Notes under the pieces: model-generated
The model's database searches: none
What the model saw: only the letters and a program-made list of their open reading frames with translations
Told to the model about the DNA's origin: nothing
Origin: Fibrobacteria bacterium
GTDB taxonomy: Bacteria; Fibrobacterota; Fibrobacteria; UBA11236
Direction of reading: 5' to 3'
Length of the DNA: 35,332 bases
Assembly: GCA_017881725.1 (NCBI GenBank)
Contig: JADGQO010000047.1
Span: 1-35,332 of the forward strand
Made by a program: the position numbers and the translations under genes
Shown here: positions 7,321-16,618 of the stretch, piece by piece
How positions within the stretch are numbered: position 1 is the first letter of the stretch
Layout: each line of letters opens with the position of its first letter

Positions 7321-8241
7321 ATGCGGCGCGTTAAGAACCTGAGCATTTTAATTTGGTGGCAAGCCCTACTATTGGCGTTGGAAATAACAGCCACCATTCT
7401 CGATCATGCGCACCACTTGGAGTGGGGGATTTTGGGCACGCTTTTCCTCAAAGCCTGCTATTTGGGATTCGCGTCCGTTCTGTTTTTTCGATTCCTTTCC
7501 TTCAGGTCGCAAAAGGCCTATGAAAATCTTTTGGCTTCCTATCAGAGCATAGTCGGAACCGCCCTGGAAGATAAGGGCTTACGGAAAGATTCCTGGGTCA
7601 CTCCATTCCTGCTTTTGGTCATGGTTGTGGTATCTTCCATGGATTTTACACTTATTTTCCATTGGACCTCGAACGTCTACCGGATTTCGATAGTCTTGGA
7701 TTGCATTATCTGGCTCCTGGCCATGCGGTGGGTAACGCGAACCTATTGGCTTAAATCCATGGGACGTCGCGAACGCATTAAGGAACTACTGGATGATTCC
7801 CGGTCTAAGAGCAACCCGCAAGGCTCTGAGCCCTCGAAAGTCGTTGCGGCCAAGGTTTCGGGTCTTCCTTTTGGCGCCATCGCGGCGTTGGCAATTATAG
7901 CGAATGTCGGATTGAGCGGGTTTCGGCTGACCCAGGCGGAGCGAACTTTTCGCGTGGATAATTTAAAAGCTTGCATGATGGAATGCCTAAACATCGCTGC
8001 GGAGCGGTATTACCAGCAAGGTCAATGGGACGGTGGACTTGCAACCGAGCCTTGCCTCCGAGATCAGGGGACGCAATTATTGTTCTCGTTGAATTTACGG
8101 CGCGGTGAAGTTCTCTTGCGTACCATGGAAAAGGACAGCAGTGACTATTTCGAAGACGGGTTAAACGGGAATCAGGGGCTGGTATTGGAGCCCAATGGCG
8201 GATTTACAAAAGTGGAAAGGTTGAAAGCTGCCAAACCTTAA
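7321..8241 (+). CDS. Unknown membrane protein
   Basis: I do not recognise this 306-residue protein. It shows about five hydrophobic helices: three to four in the first 145 residues (about 8-26, 33-58, 94-114, 122-142) and one around 182-203. A charged cytoplasmic stretch lies between (about 145-180, including RRERIKELLDD). The last third (about 205-306) is soluble and resembles the periplasmic tail of pilin-like or sensor proteins with a single anchor, including two cysteines near MMECLNIA and a third in EPCLRD, but no fold can be named. The stop overlaps the stop of the convergent PHP gene by three bases (8238-8241). The M23 gene is divergent upstream. Confidence 0.6.
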   Translation: MRRVKNLSILIWWQALLLALEITATILDHAHHLEWGILGTLFLKACYLGFASVLFFRFLSFRSQKAYENLLASYQSIVGTALEDKGLRKDSWVTPFLLLVMVVVSSMDFTLIFHWTSNVYRISIVLDCIIWLLAMRWVTRTYWLKSMGRRERIKELLDDSRSKSNPQGSEPSKVVAAKVSGLPFGAIAALAIIANVGLSGFRLTQAERTFRVDNLKACMMECLNIAAERYYQQGQWDGGLATEPCLRDQGTQLLFSLNLRRGEVLLRTMEKDSSDYFEDGLNGNQGLVLEPNGGFTKVERLKAAKP

Positions 8242-9125
8242 TGGTGGACTTTAGCGTCCTTGGTTTGCTTTAACAGGGAAAGGACCTTATAGGGAACTTT
8301 CAGGCTGCCCGGCGCACTGCGCCCGTCGGACCGCTTCACGTGAAAGTCCGCGCCGCCGGAGCATATCAAATTATGCTTTTGAGCGAAAGTCCGGTACTTG
8401 TGATAGGCTGAACCCGGTTGACCGTGGCAATAGGTTTCAATGCCTAAAAGGCCCCATTCGACCAACAACTCCAACAAATCGTCGCGATTGGTTTTGTAGG
8501 GATGGGCTAAAACCGGAACGCCCCCGGCTTCCAAAATAAGCTGGATGGCCTCCGCAGGGGTGAGTTTGACGGAATCAATTTCGGACATCAGTTCGGACTC
8601 GTTGCCCAAATATTTAGTGAACGCCTCTTGGAAGGTGGAAACGTATTCTTCTTCCATTAATTGCGACGCAATATGCGCCCGGCCCACGCTGCCGCCATGC
8701 GCCCGCGCCATGACCCGCTCATAGTCAACGGAAATGCCCTTGGATACCAAGCGATCCACGATTTTTTTGGCTCGTTCGCGGCGTTTTTCACGGAGTTCCA
8801 CGAGGGTTTGATTAAGACGTAAATGCGTGGGATCGAAAAGGTATCCCAGAATGTGAATGTCACTGCCGCCTAGCGAGGAACTGATTTCCACTCCGGGAAT
8901 CAGCTCAATGCCCAATTGGCGGGCATACTCCTGGCCTTCTTCAAAGGAATCGATATTGTCATGATCGGTGATGGCCATGGCGGACAATCCTTGCTGTCCG
9001 CAGAGTTGAATCAAGGATCGGACATCCAGCCCGCCATCGGAAAGGGTGGAATGCATGTGCAAGTCCACAAAGTCCTTTTCACTGAATTGGTGCCGCAGAT
9101 TTCCCGCGAATTCCGTTGATTTCAT
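8238..9125 (-). CDS. PHP-domain phosphoesterase (YciV/RNase AM-like)
   Basis: The protein (about 295 residues from ATG 9125) carries the polymerase-and-histidinol-phosphatase motifs that bind three metals: DLHMHSTLSDG near the N-terminus, AITDHDN, IPGVEIS, VLAHPY and GGADFH near the C-terminus. Family members YciV/TrpH hydrolyse 3',5'-nucleotide bisphosphates and trim RNA 5' ends. The middle insert (REKRRERAKKIVDRL to SELMSEID) is the usual helical cap of this group. GTG 9143 would add six residues and is a possible alternative start. It is convergent with the gene at 7321 (stops overlap) and divergent from the mannose-1-phosphate guanylyltransferase gene. Confidence 0.88.
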   Translation of the reverse strand: MKSTEFAGNLRHQFSEKDFVDLHMHSTLSDGGLDVRSLIQLCGQQGLSAMAITDHDNIDSFEEGQEYARQLGIELIPGVEISSSLGGSDIHILGYLFDPTHLRLNQTLVELREKRRERAKKIVDRLVSKGISVDYERVMARAHGGSVGRAHIASQLMEEEYVSTFQEAFTKYLGNESELMSEIDSVKLTPAEAIQLILEAGGVPVLAHPYKTNRDDLLELLVEWGLLGIETYCHGQPGSAYHKYRTFAQKHNLICSGGADFHVKRSDGRSAPGSLKVPYKVLSLLKQTKDAKVHH

Positions 9126-9294
9126 AATCTTTCGTTTGAGCACTGCCCAAGGTTTAGCCTTGTTTCGTCTTCCTATTATAATACAAAGCCCTGCCCAATA
9201 CTACGCATCTCTCGAAAAGGTGACAGAAAAGTCGACAGTTTGGCAGATGTCTTCGTCGTCTCTAGATTTAGGCATTTCAACCCTGAAAGAGATC

Positions 9295-10398
9295 ATGATC
9301 CATCCCATTGTCATGGCCGGCGGCCGCGGCGAACGATTCTGGCCGTACAGCAATTCCAAACATCCTAAACAGCTGCTTCCCCTGGTGACCCGAAAGACCA
9401 TGTTAGAGGACACGCTGGACAATATCCGCAATTTCAAGAAGTCCACGCCCGGTAGCGGAAAGGCTCCGGTCCGGTTGATTATCGGAAAAAATTTGGAGAA
9501 GCCGGTCAAAGCGTTGGTGAAGAAGATTCCCGGTGTCGCCGTCGTTGCGGAACCCGTTGGGCGCAATACGGCCGCGGCGGTAGCCTTGGCGGCGCGCTTA
9601 ATCATGCGCGAAGACCCGCAAGGAATCATGCTGGTGTTAACCGCCGATCATGCGATCAAGCCGCCGGAAAAATTCGCCCAGGCCATGCGGGCGGCGTCGC
9701 TGGTCGCCGCGGAGGGGAAGTCCCTGGTGACCTTCGGGATTAAACCGGACCGGGCCGATATCGGCTTCGGCTACATCGAGGTGGATGGCGCGGCGCAGCG
9801 GCAAAGGGTGGAGGGATTGGAATCCTATGCGGCGCTGCGTTTCCATGAAAAGCCGGACAAGGCCACGGCCCAGACCTACGTGGATTCGGGACGATTTTTT
9901 TGGAACAGCGGCATGTTCGCCTGGCGCGTGGATACCTTATGGGCGCAATTCCAAAAGCACCAGCCCGCCGTCGCGAAAATTTTCGAGGCCGCAGGCGATT
10001 TGAATCCTAAAGGACGGAACTTCGCCAAGCAACTGGCCAAGATTTATAAGCAATTGCCGGAGATTTCCATCGACAACGGCATTATGGAAAAAGCCGACAG
10101 CATCCGCGTGGTGGTTCCACAATTCAGCTGGGACGACATCGGTTCCTGGGCTGCGCTGGAACGGCTGCATCCGGCCGATTCCCAGGGCAACCGGAAGGTC
10201 GGCCAAGTTCTGACGCTGGACGCAGCAGGCAATACCTTATTCGCCGAGGAAGGCCTTATCGCCGCCTTCGGAGTCAAGGATTTGCTCATCGTGCAAACGG
10301 GTGGGGTAACCTTAGTGTTACCTAAGGATCAGTCCGCGCGCCTCAAGGAGCTGGTCAAACTGGCCCAACAACAAAAAGCCCTGGCGAAGTTTTTGTAG
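9295..10398 (+). CDS. manC: Mannose-1-phosphate guanylyltransferase (GDP-mannose synthesis)
   Basis: The enzyme joins mannose-1-phosphate and GTP to give GDP-mannose, a donor for surface polysaccharide. The nucleotidyltransferase signature GGRGERFWPYS with PKQLLPL starts at residue 9, followed by VLTADH, the substrate-binding block FHEKP and FFWNSGMFAW, and the C-terminal EKAD..VVVPQFSWDDIGSW. At about 367 residues it is the short, monofunctional form lacking the phosphomannose isomerase domain of bifunctional ManC/AlgA. The start at ATG 9295 has GAAAGAG upstream; ATG 9247 would add 16 residues and lacks a ribosome site. It faces the GT9-like glycosyltransferase gene across 175 bases, which fits a surface-glycan context. 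Confidence 0.92.
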   Translation: MIHPIVMAGGRGERFWPYSNSKHPKQLLPLVTRKTMLEDTLDNIRNFKKSTPGSGKAPVRLIIGKNLEKPVKALVKKIPGVAVVAEPVGRNTAAAVALAARLIMREDPQGIMLVLTADHAIKPPEKFAQAMRAASLVAAEGKSLVTFGIKPDRADIGFGYIEVDGAAQRQRVEGLESYAALRFHEKPDKATAQTYVDSGRFFWNSGMFAWRVDTLWAQFQKHQPAVAKIFEAAGDLNPKGRNFAKQLAKIYKQLPEISIDNGIMEKADSIRVVVPQFSWDDIGSWAALERLHPADSQGNRKVGQVLTLDAAGNTLFAEEGLIAAFGVKDLLIVQTGGVTLVLPKDQSARLKELVKLAQQQKALAKFL

Positions 10399-10443
10399 GC
10401 CGGGAAAGCTGCTGGCCGCGTGTTTACGGCCGGTCCCTTTGCA

Positions 10444-10480
10444 GCCGCATTCCTTGCGGCCGCCGCCCGGTTGGGGCGGC
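10444..10480. other. Tandem hairpins between convergent manC and GT9-like genes
   Basis: GCCGCA/TGCGGC (10444-10449, 10455-10460; 5-base loop) is followed at once by GCCGCC/GGCGGC (10462-10467, 10475-10480; 7-base loop). Both are perfect 6-bp GC stems. Without a T-run they are at best a weak bidirectional terminator. A looser inverted repeat, GGGTCAA (10536-10542) with TTGACCC (10564-10570), lies closer to the glycosyltransferase stop. Confidence 0.4.
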
Positions 10481-10573
10481 TCGCACCCTTTGAACACCTT
10501 AGATATGCTCCTGGTTGGGACCGCTGGATCGCCCGGGGTCAACTCCCGGCTGTGACTGTGGGATTGACCCGGT

Positions 10574-11797
10574 TCAACTCCCGAGAGGTAATCCCAACGC
10601 GGGATTGGCCGTGGATGGGGTCGCCGCAGCTCCCGTTTCAGGAATTTCCGGGTAGGGTCGGCGCGAATAAATGATTTCCAGCCGGGGATTCAGGAAGGAC
10701 GTATCCCATGGCGCGTCCTCGGGTTCGAAATACGCTTTAACGTCGGTATCCGCCAAGCTCGCGAGGTGTAATAACGGCCCGTTGATGCCCATGGTGTAAG
10801 CCGACAAGGTGAACATGCCAAGAAGCAGGCCGGTGGATTCCACTTCCAGGAAGGGGGTCGTTGAGCCGATTTCCGAGGGCGCGGGAGGAGCCGGAAATAA
10901 GGATCCGGCCCCAGCTACGATCAATAGCGATTTGGCCTCACCCTGCCGTCCCCGTTCCACTTTGGCTTTGTCGAGCAACTCCCTTTGGCGAATCGGGTTG
11001 CCTTCCTGCCAAAGGAAAATCCGCGTGCTTTCCGGCTTAAGCCCCTTGGCCGTCATTCGAGAGGTTGCTTCTTGAAGGTGTTCCGGAGAGGGCCGCAAAC
11101 GGCTCCACTTGCAATGTACGCGTCGGGATGAGCTTGACCAGAGTTTTGCGGCCAACAAATACCTGCGCAAATGGTTGGCTGGTTCAGATGGTAGGAGGCG
11201 AATATTGGCGAGGGGAACAGGTGGTTCAGGGGCGATTTGAACGCGCATGGAGGCGCCGGAACTTCTCAAGAGATACCAGAGTAACGGCGAGGCTTTTTCC
11301 CGCAGGTTGATGACTACCTCTGGTTGAAACGCCCGGACAAACCGTTCCAAGTCTTTAAAATGGGATTCGCCCCAAAAGAACTCCGTTGGGTTTATGGGTA
11401 CGACTTTATCGGCTCCAAACAGGGCCGCTAAGAACAAGACCTCCGTTTGCTCGGCCAAAAGCTGCAATTCAACCCCTGGCAAATCGTGCGTTAAACTTTG
11501 CAGAAGGGGCAGTGCGACCAGGATTTCCTGGATCTCATCGGGCACCAAAACCAGTATTTTTTTGCAACTATCCAGGTTTTTACCGAGGTGGAAAGGGGCG
11601 CTATCCAACCCCAGGGTGGCCTTTTTATCCAAGTATTTCCAAAGACGCGTGGGCGAGAGCAGGTTCAGGATACGGTACGGCCACCGTTTCCCGATTCCGG
11701 GGTCGCGGCCTAGAATTCGGCGGGCCATAAGTGTTATAGTAGCCAAAGATAATTCCAAAGGAATGAAAATCAGCAGCGTATCCTCAAATTCGGTCAT
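10574..11797 (-). CDS. GT9-like glycosyltransferase (heptosyltransferase-related)
   Basis: The protein is 407 residues from ATG 11797, or 384 from ATG 11728. From about residue 80 it follows the Rossmann pattern of family 9 glycosyltransferases: KKILVLVPDEIQEILVALPLLQSL, then VELQLLAEQTEVLFL, and VVINLREKASPLLWYLLRSSGA. The C-terminal nucleotide-sugar region (about 300-365) has TGLLLGMFTLSAYTMGINGPLLHLASLAD, matching the usual DSGPMHLA site with G-P-LHLA retained. GT9 enzymes add heptose or related sugars to LPS core; the acceptor here is unknown and the sequence is divergent. ATG 11728 is equally plausible because it leaves 81 bases for promoters of the divergent cyclase gene. The last 20 residues are a low-complexity P/A/T tail. 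Confidence 0.65.
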   Translation of the reverse strand: MTEFEDTLLIFIPLELSLATITLMARRILGRDPGIGKRWPYRILNLLSPTRLWKYLDKKATLGLDSAPFHLGKNLDSCKKILVLVPDEIQEILVALPLLQSLTHDLPGVELQLLAEQTEVLFLAALFGADKVVPINPTEFFWGESHFKDLERFVRAFQPEVVINLREKASPLLWYLLRSSGASMRVQIAPEPPVPLANIRLLPSEPANHLRRYLLAAKLWSSSSRRVHCKWSRLRPSPEHLQEATSRMTAKGLKPESTRIFLWQEGNPIRQRELLDKAKVERGRQGEAKSLLIVAGAGSLFPAPPAPSEIGSTTPFLEVESTGLLLGMFTLSAYTMGINGPLLHLASLADTDVKAYFEPEDAPWDTSFLNPRLEIIYSRRPYPEIPETGAAATPSTANPALGLPLGS

Positions 11798-11809
11798 CTC
11801 CCGGAATCC

Positions 11810-14014
11810 ATGAGCCTTTTTTTAACCTTAATTCCCATAATTTCCGCCCTATTTTTGGCCTTGTTCGGTGTGCATTTAATTCCTGTTCCCCGGATTTCCC
11901 ATTATGAATTGATTTTGACCGCCGTCTTGGTTTTGCAAGCCTTGCTCTTTATTTTCGCCACCTCATCCCAACAAACGCAGTACCGGATGGGAAGCTTCGC
12001 GCGCGTTGCCTGGATGTTCGCCTTATCTTGGCTGGCGATTCACTTGCTCGGAGGCGTTGCCTTCAAGATGAATCTCGTCATCGCCCTCGCGGCCGCCGCG
12101 TTAATCGGGACCTCGGCGCATCCCATCCATGCCGTGTACACCATTCTGTTGACCGTCGCAGCGGCCATCATCACCGTGACCGATAAGCTCTTTGGGTATT
12201 TGCCCGGTTCTCATCCCGCGGTGATCCAGAACATCCCGGATTATGTGTTTTCGATTTTCTTTCCCGTGGTGAGCGTGGTCCTCTTTCAATCGGTTTTATT
12301 GGGGTTCCGGCAGGGTCGGGTGGTAGCTTCCTCGCCGGCACCGATTCCCAGCGAGCCCGTGACGCCGATCACTTTGGGCAAGGATTCCGCCACGCCTAAG
12401 GGTTCCGTGATTATATCGCAAGAAGGCCAAACGGTGGACCCGGCCCAGGCGTCGCAATTCTTCAGCCGGCTGTACCTGGAAAACCAGGGCGAACAGGCCC
12501 TGAAGGACATGAAGGACATTTTGAATACCGTCGTTTATTTCATGAGCCGGAATTTCAAGGCCTACACATCGATCGGATTCCTGGTCTCCGAATTCGGCGA
12601 TAAGATGGTCATCAACTCCGTCGTGACCAAGAGCCGTAACCTGAATTACGATTGCGTCGTGGAGTTCGGTAAGGGCGTGATTGGCTCAGCCGTGAACAAG
12701 CCGGGCGGATTCATCACGGGTAATCTGCGTTCCTATACCGGGGATTTGGAATATTACAAGGAGCCGGAAAACATAAATTCCATGATGATCATGCGCGTCA
12801 TGGACAACCAAACCAAACGCATTCAGGGATTGTTGCTGGTCGATTCGGAAAACATGCGCGCCTTCACGGACGAGCATAAGGAACTGATGTACCGGTTCAC
12901 GCAAATCGCCTCGGCCATGATCACCAGCGCGAAGCTGACCTACCAGATGAACAAGGTGGCCATCCAGGCGGACCTGCAATATGAAATCGCGAAAAAGTTA
13001 TCCGAATCGTTGAAGCCCGAGGAAGTGATCGACGTGTTGACGCAATCGCTCACCCGCACCTTCGAGCACGATCGCCTGATTATTTGCGCCTATAATTCCG
13101 CGACGGCCAAGGGAGCGGTGTGGCGATTAATCGGAAATCCGGGCGGGCTCGTCGAGGGGATGGAATTCGATATCCACAACGAGCGCAGCCTTTACGGCAG
13201 CGTGTTTCGGAATCGCCGGTCGATCGTAAGCCAAGGGTATCGCAACGAAGAACGCTTTTTCCGGTTCGACCGCGAGGAACCGGCGGAGTTGAAGCCGCAG
13301 GACATTCTCATCGCGCCCATCCACGACGATCGCCAATCCGTTTGGGCCGTGGTGGGGATCGAATCCAACCGTCCAGGAGTTTACAGCCAATCGGAATTGC
13401 AGCTCCTGAAAACCATCATGGCCAACGTGACCACGGCCTTGACCAAGGCGCGCATGTACACGGAGATGGAGAAGCTGGCGACCATCGATGGGCTCACCCA
13501 AATCGCCAATCATCGGAAGTTCCAAGACATCATGACCATGGAGTTGGAGCGGTCGCAACGATACAGCGCGCCCTTGACCTTGCTTTTGATGGACATCGAT
13601 CATTTCAAGAAGTTCAACGACACCTACGGCCATCCCGTTGGCGATCTGGTTTTGCAGATGGTGGCCAAGGCCCTGCAGGGCTCCATCCGGAATACCGATT
13701 ATTGCGCGCGCTACGGCGGGGAAGAGTTCGTGGTGGTCCTGATCCAGGCCGATGAGAATCAATCGCGGGTATTGGCGGAACGCATTCGGAATGCCGTGGA
13801 AAGCCTGCAAATTCAGAACGACGGTAAAATCCTGCGGGTGACGGTGAGTATCGGGAGCGCGACCTTTCCCACGGACGCAGCCAACAAGCAGGAACTGATC
13901 GACAACGCCGATAAAGCCATGTATTACTCCAAGCAAGCCGGCCGTAATCGCGTCTCGTTTTTCTCGGAGACGCGCAGCCAACCTGCTCCCGCCGCCGCGC
14001 CGGCCCACCATTAA
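11810..14014 (+). CDS. Membrane GAF-GAF-GGDEF diguanylate cyclase
   Basis: This 734-residue protein has about six membrane helices in residues 5-167, a flexible linker (about 172-215), two GAF-like sensory domains (about 225-375 and 395-545), and a GGDEF domain (about 555-725). The active site is intact: MDIDHFK (594-600) and GGEEF (636-640). The allosteric inhibitory site RNTD (627-630) sits exactly five residues before GGEEF, so product inhibition by cyclic-di-GMP is expected. It should make c-di-GMP in response to an unknown signal. The downstream kinase gene starts 35 bases later and the flagellar operon lies within 3 kb, which fits motility or surface control but proves nothing. Confidence 0.9.
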   Translation: MSLFLTLIPIISALFLALFGVHLIPVPRISHYELILTAVLVLQALLFIFATSSQQTQYRMGSFARVAWMFALSWLAIHLLGGVAFKMNLVIALAAAALIGTSAHPIHAVYTILLTVAAAIITVTDKLFGYLPGSHPAVIQNIPDYVFSIFFPVVSVVLFQSVLLGFRQGRVVASSPAPIPSEPVTPITLGKDSATPKGSVIISQEGQTVDPAQASQFFSRLYLENQGEQALKDMKDILNTVVYFMSRNFKAYTSIGFLVSEFGDKMVINSVVTKSRNLNYDCVVEFGKGVIGSAVNKPGGFITGNLRSYTGDLEYYKEPENINSMMIMRVMDNQTKRIQGLLLVDSENMRAFTDEHKELMYRFTQIASAMITSAKLTYQMNKVAIQADLQYEIAKKLSESLKPEEVIDVLTQSLTRTFEHDRLIICAYNSATAKGAVWRLIGNPGGLVEGMEFDIHNERSLYGSVFRNRRSIVSQGYRNEERFFRFDREEPAELKPQDILIAPIHDDRQSVWAVVGIESNRPGVYSQSELQLLKTIMANVTTALTKARMYTEMEKLATIDGLTQIANHRKFQDIMTMELERSQRYSAPLTLLLMDIDHFKKFNDTYGHPVGDLVLQMVAKALQGSIRNTDYCARYGGEEFVVVLIQADENQSRVLAERIRNAVESLQIQNDGKILRVTVSIGSATFPTDAANKQELIDNADKAMYYSKQAGRNRVSFFSETRSQPAPAAAPAHH

Positions 14015-14049
14015 GAGCACCTTTGCGGGCCATTTCCTAACTTTAAGGC

Positions 14050-15093
14050 ATGGCGAAAATCCTGGTAGTGGGTCTCAACCCAGCATGGCAAAGCGTCATG
14101 GCCTTCGCAGAATTGCGTCCGGGACGGGTAAACCGGGCGACGGAATCCGTCTCCTTCGCTTCCGGCAAGGGCATTAACGCCGCCAAAGTCCTTAAACGCT
14201 TGGGACATGAGGTCCACATCTTGCAAATCCTGGGGGGCGAAAATGGACGGCGCTGCCTGGGAGGATGCCTGGAGCTGGGCTTGCACAGCCTAGACGTATG
14301 GGTAGAAACGGAAACGCGCCAATGTTCGACCCTGCGCGATTTGGGTAACGGACAGGTTACGGAGCTCATCGCACCTTTTACGGTCGGGCGCGGAGCCGTC
14401 GCCGACGACCGGGCCAGCGCCGAATCGGACTCCGCTGCCGGGAATTCGCCGGATCGTAAATCGCAGCCTCTCCTGGGTGAGCCCGAGCGAATTACCGCGG
14501 AGTTGCTCAATCGCGTGGATTCGTCCGAGGGTTACGCGGCCGTCGTGGTTTGCGGCTCGGTCCCGGCTGGCTTACCGGCATCGATTTTGCCGGATATTCT
14601 CCGGAAGGTGTGCGCGCCAATTGCCGTGGTGGATGCCTGGCAAGGTTTTGCCGGAGAGGATTTGGGCTTGGCCACATGTTTCAAACTCAACCGCGAGGAG
14701 AACGCGTCCCTCTGCGGGAAAATGGGATGGGCACCACCGGATTATGACTCTCGGCGCGTGACGGATTGGGTGGCGGCGAAGGGTGGACCGGGAGCAAATT
14801 TTGCAGCGCCGGCTTTCCTGGTTACCGCGGGTCCCGACGTCGCATGGATGTTACGGCAGGGCCGGAAGCCCTTGCCCTTCCAACCTCCCGCCATCGATAG
14901 GGTCGAGAATTCCACCGGCGCCGGAGATACTGTCGCAGCCGGATTGGCGGATGGATTGGTGAACGGCCTGGAATTGGAGGATGCGTTTCATCGGAGCTTG
15001 GCCATGGGTTCAGCAAGCTGCATGTTGCCGAACATCGCCGAGTTCAGGGAAGAGGATTTTCTTTCTTTGCTCGCCAAGGTCCCAACCGCATGA
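14050..15093 (+). CDS. PfkB-family sugar kinase, 1-phosphofructokinase-like
   Basis: The 347-residue protein shows the FruK/LacC branch of the PfkB family: LNPAWQ near the start, the substrate motif SGKGINAAKVL (38-48), CGSVPAGLP (168-176), FKLNREE (211-217), and the catalytic STGAGDTVAAG (288-298) with base D293. The family phosphorylates fructose-1-phosphate, tagatose-6-phosphate or related sugars. A hydrophilic insert at about 112-146 is not typical and may be a surface loop. Its TGA stop overlaps the mqnB ATG (ATGA), so it is translationally coupled to two menaquinone genes. No PTS fructose transporter is nearby, and the true substrate is uncertain. Confidence 0.8.
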   Translation: MAKILVVGLNPAWQSVMAFAELRPGRVNRATESVSFASGKGINAAKVLKRLGHEVHILQILGGENGRRCLGGCLELGLHSLDVWVETETRQCSTLRDLGNGQVTELIAPFTVGRGAVADDRASAESDSAAGNSPDRKSQPLLGEPERITAELLNRVDSSEGYAAVVVCGSVPAGLPASILPDILRKVCAPIAVVDAWQGFAGEDLGLATCFKLNREENASLCGKMGWAPPDYDSRRVTDWVAAKGGPGANFAAPAFLVTAGPDVAWMLRQGRKPLPFQPPAIDRVENSTGAGDTVAAGLADGLVNGLELEDAFHRSLAMGSASCMLPNIAEFREEDFLSLLAKVPTA

Positions 15094-15791
15094 ATTTGAT
15101 TTGCGCCGCCACCCACAGGGAGCTTCAAGCGGCCGTGGAAATGGTTTTTCCAGCCGACATACCCTGGACGGCCTGGCAGGACTTGCCCTGGGCCTGGCGG
15201 ATGGGAGTGGGGAAATCCCAAATCCTGCTTGCGGCCACGGGCGTGGGGATTCCCATGACGTGCACACGCCTAATGACGGTGTTGCGTCATGTCCGCCCGG
15301 AATTAATCATAAATGTCGGCATTGCCGGAGCCTACCCGGGTACCGGGTTGCGGATAGGCGATATCGTTATCGCGGAATCGGAAACCTTTGGGGACCTTGG
15401 AATGGAATCGCCCGAGCCGGATCGGTTCATCCCTCTGGCCGAACAGCCTTTTGCCGATGCGGAGGGCAAAGGGCCCTGGCCCATGGATGCTTCCCGCTTC
15501 CTGAACGGGACCGCGCAGGAATGCGTCAAGATCGGCAAGGGCGCGACGGTCAATGCCTGCACCGGTACTGAAGTAACGGGGATGTTACGTCGAAGAATTA
15601 CCGGCGCGGACTTCGAAACCATGGAAGGGGCGGCCGTGGCCATGATCGCCGCGATTGAGGGCGTTCCGGCTTGTGAAGTGCGGGCCATCAGCAATTTTGC
15701 CGCCCGCCGCGACATGCGTCCGGAAAATATCCAGTTGGCCTTGGATCGACTCAGGGAAACCTTCGGCGCATGGCTAAAGGAATCGGCATGA
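15090..15791 (+). CDS. mqnB: Futalosine hydrolase
   Basis: The 233-residue protein belongs to the nucleoside phosphorylase/nucleosidase family, with GVGIP.T near residue 51, the IINVGIAGAYPGTGLRIGDIV block (about 72-92) and the C-terminal FETMEGAAVAMIA (about 172-184) that binds the ribose. Futalosine hydrolase removes hypoxanthine from futalosine to give dehypoxanthine futalosine in the alternative menaquinone pathway. The direct overlap with mqnD (ATGA) makes this assignment much stronger than MTA/SAH nucleosidase, to which it is related. The ATG also overlaps the kinase stop. Confidence 0.88.
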   Translation: MNLICAATHRELQAAVEMVFPADIPWTAWQDLPWAWRMGVGKSQILLAATGVGIPMTCTRLMTVLRHVRPELIINVGIAGAYPGTGLRIGDIVIAESETFGDLGMESPEPDRFIPLAEQPFADAEGKGPWPMDASRFLNGTAQECVKIGKGATVNACTGTEVTGMLRRRITGADFETMEGAAVAMIAAIEGVPACEVRAISNFAARRDMRPENIQLALDRLRETFGAWLKESA

Positions 15792-16618
15792 GGATCAAAG
15801 CCGCGATTTCCCCTTGCCCGAACGACGTTTTCATTTTCGGCGGGTTGCTGCGCGGGGCCGTGAAGGCGCGGTATGCGGGGGAACCGGTCGAAATCGGATT
15901 CGAATTCGAAGACATCGAAACCCTGAACCAAGGAGTCGCTTCGACTCGCTGGGAATTGGCGAAGATTTCCTACGCCAATTTTGCCGCTTGCCGCGATCGC
16001 TACAATCTCTTGGCATGCGGCGGCGCCTTGGGACGCGGATGTGGACCGCTGCTTTTATCCAATACGGGCGGCTTCGATCCTTCCGGGGAAATCCTGGTTC
16101 CCGGAGAGCGTACTACGGCCAATTTTCTTCTCGATTACTTCCTAAAATCGGACGAGATTTCCGCTCGGGGATATCGTAAATCCTTCCTGCCCTTTGACGT
16201 TTTATACCGGCGTTTGTTGGCCTCCGAGCCCTGCCAGGGCGTGGTCATCCATGAAATGCGTTTCACCTATGCCGGCGACGGCCTCCATTTGGTCCGGGAT
16301 TTAGGCGCGCATTGGGAGAAACACACAGGTTACCCCATTCCTTTGGGCGCGGTGGCTTTGGCTTCCTTCTTGGAGATTGATTTTCCCGGGATTACGGCCG
16401 GTTTGGAAGTCGCTATTCGATCTAGTTTGGATTGGTCCTATGCCCACCCCGAAGCCGCGCTGGCGCTTTGTCGTGAATACTCACAGTCTCTGTCGGACAG
16501 CGTGATCCGGGCGCATATCGATTTGTACGTCAACGGTTTTTCACGCGATCTGGGCGCGGATGGCCGGGCGGCCGTCGCCTACTTTCTGAAATCGCAGGTC
16601 GGATTCCAAACCACCTGA
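15788..16618 (+). CDS. mqnD: 1,4-dihydroxy-6-naphthoate synthase
   Basis: The 276-residue enzyme has the MqnD fold (periplasmic-binding-protein-like) and opens with the signature SPCPNDVFIFG. Further landmarks are KISYANFAAC, the GRGCGPLLLS loop, PGERTTANFLL, and VIHEMRFTYAGDGLHLVRDLG, all typical of MqnD. It converts cyclic dehypoxanthine futalosine to 1,4-dihydroxy-6-naphthoate. ATG 15788 overlaps the mqnB stop by four bases and precedes the conserved RIKAAISPCPND; the upstream in-frame ATG at 15770 lies inside mqnB. MqnA, MqnC and MqnE are not in the window, so the rest of the pathway must lie elsewhere. Confidence 0.93.
   Translation: MRIKAAISPCPNDVFIFGGLLRGAVKARYAGEPVEIGFEFEDIETLNQGVASTRWELAKISYANFAACRDRYNLLACGGALGRGCGPLLLSNTGGFDPSGEILVPGERTTANFLLDYFLKSDEISARGYRKSFLPFDVLYRRLLASEPCQGVVIHEMRFTYAGDGLHLVRDLGAHWEKHTGYPIPLGAVALASFLEIDFPGITAGLEVAIRSSLDWSYAHPEAALALCREYSQSLSDSVIRAHIDLYVNGFSRDLGADGRAAVAYFLKSQVGFQTT

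Noticed and set aside
10536-10590. tRNA-like sequence containing GGTTCAACTCCCG
   Set aside because: It resembles a T-arm, but no acceptor stem, D arm or anticodon arm can be built around it.
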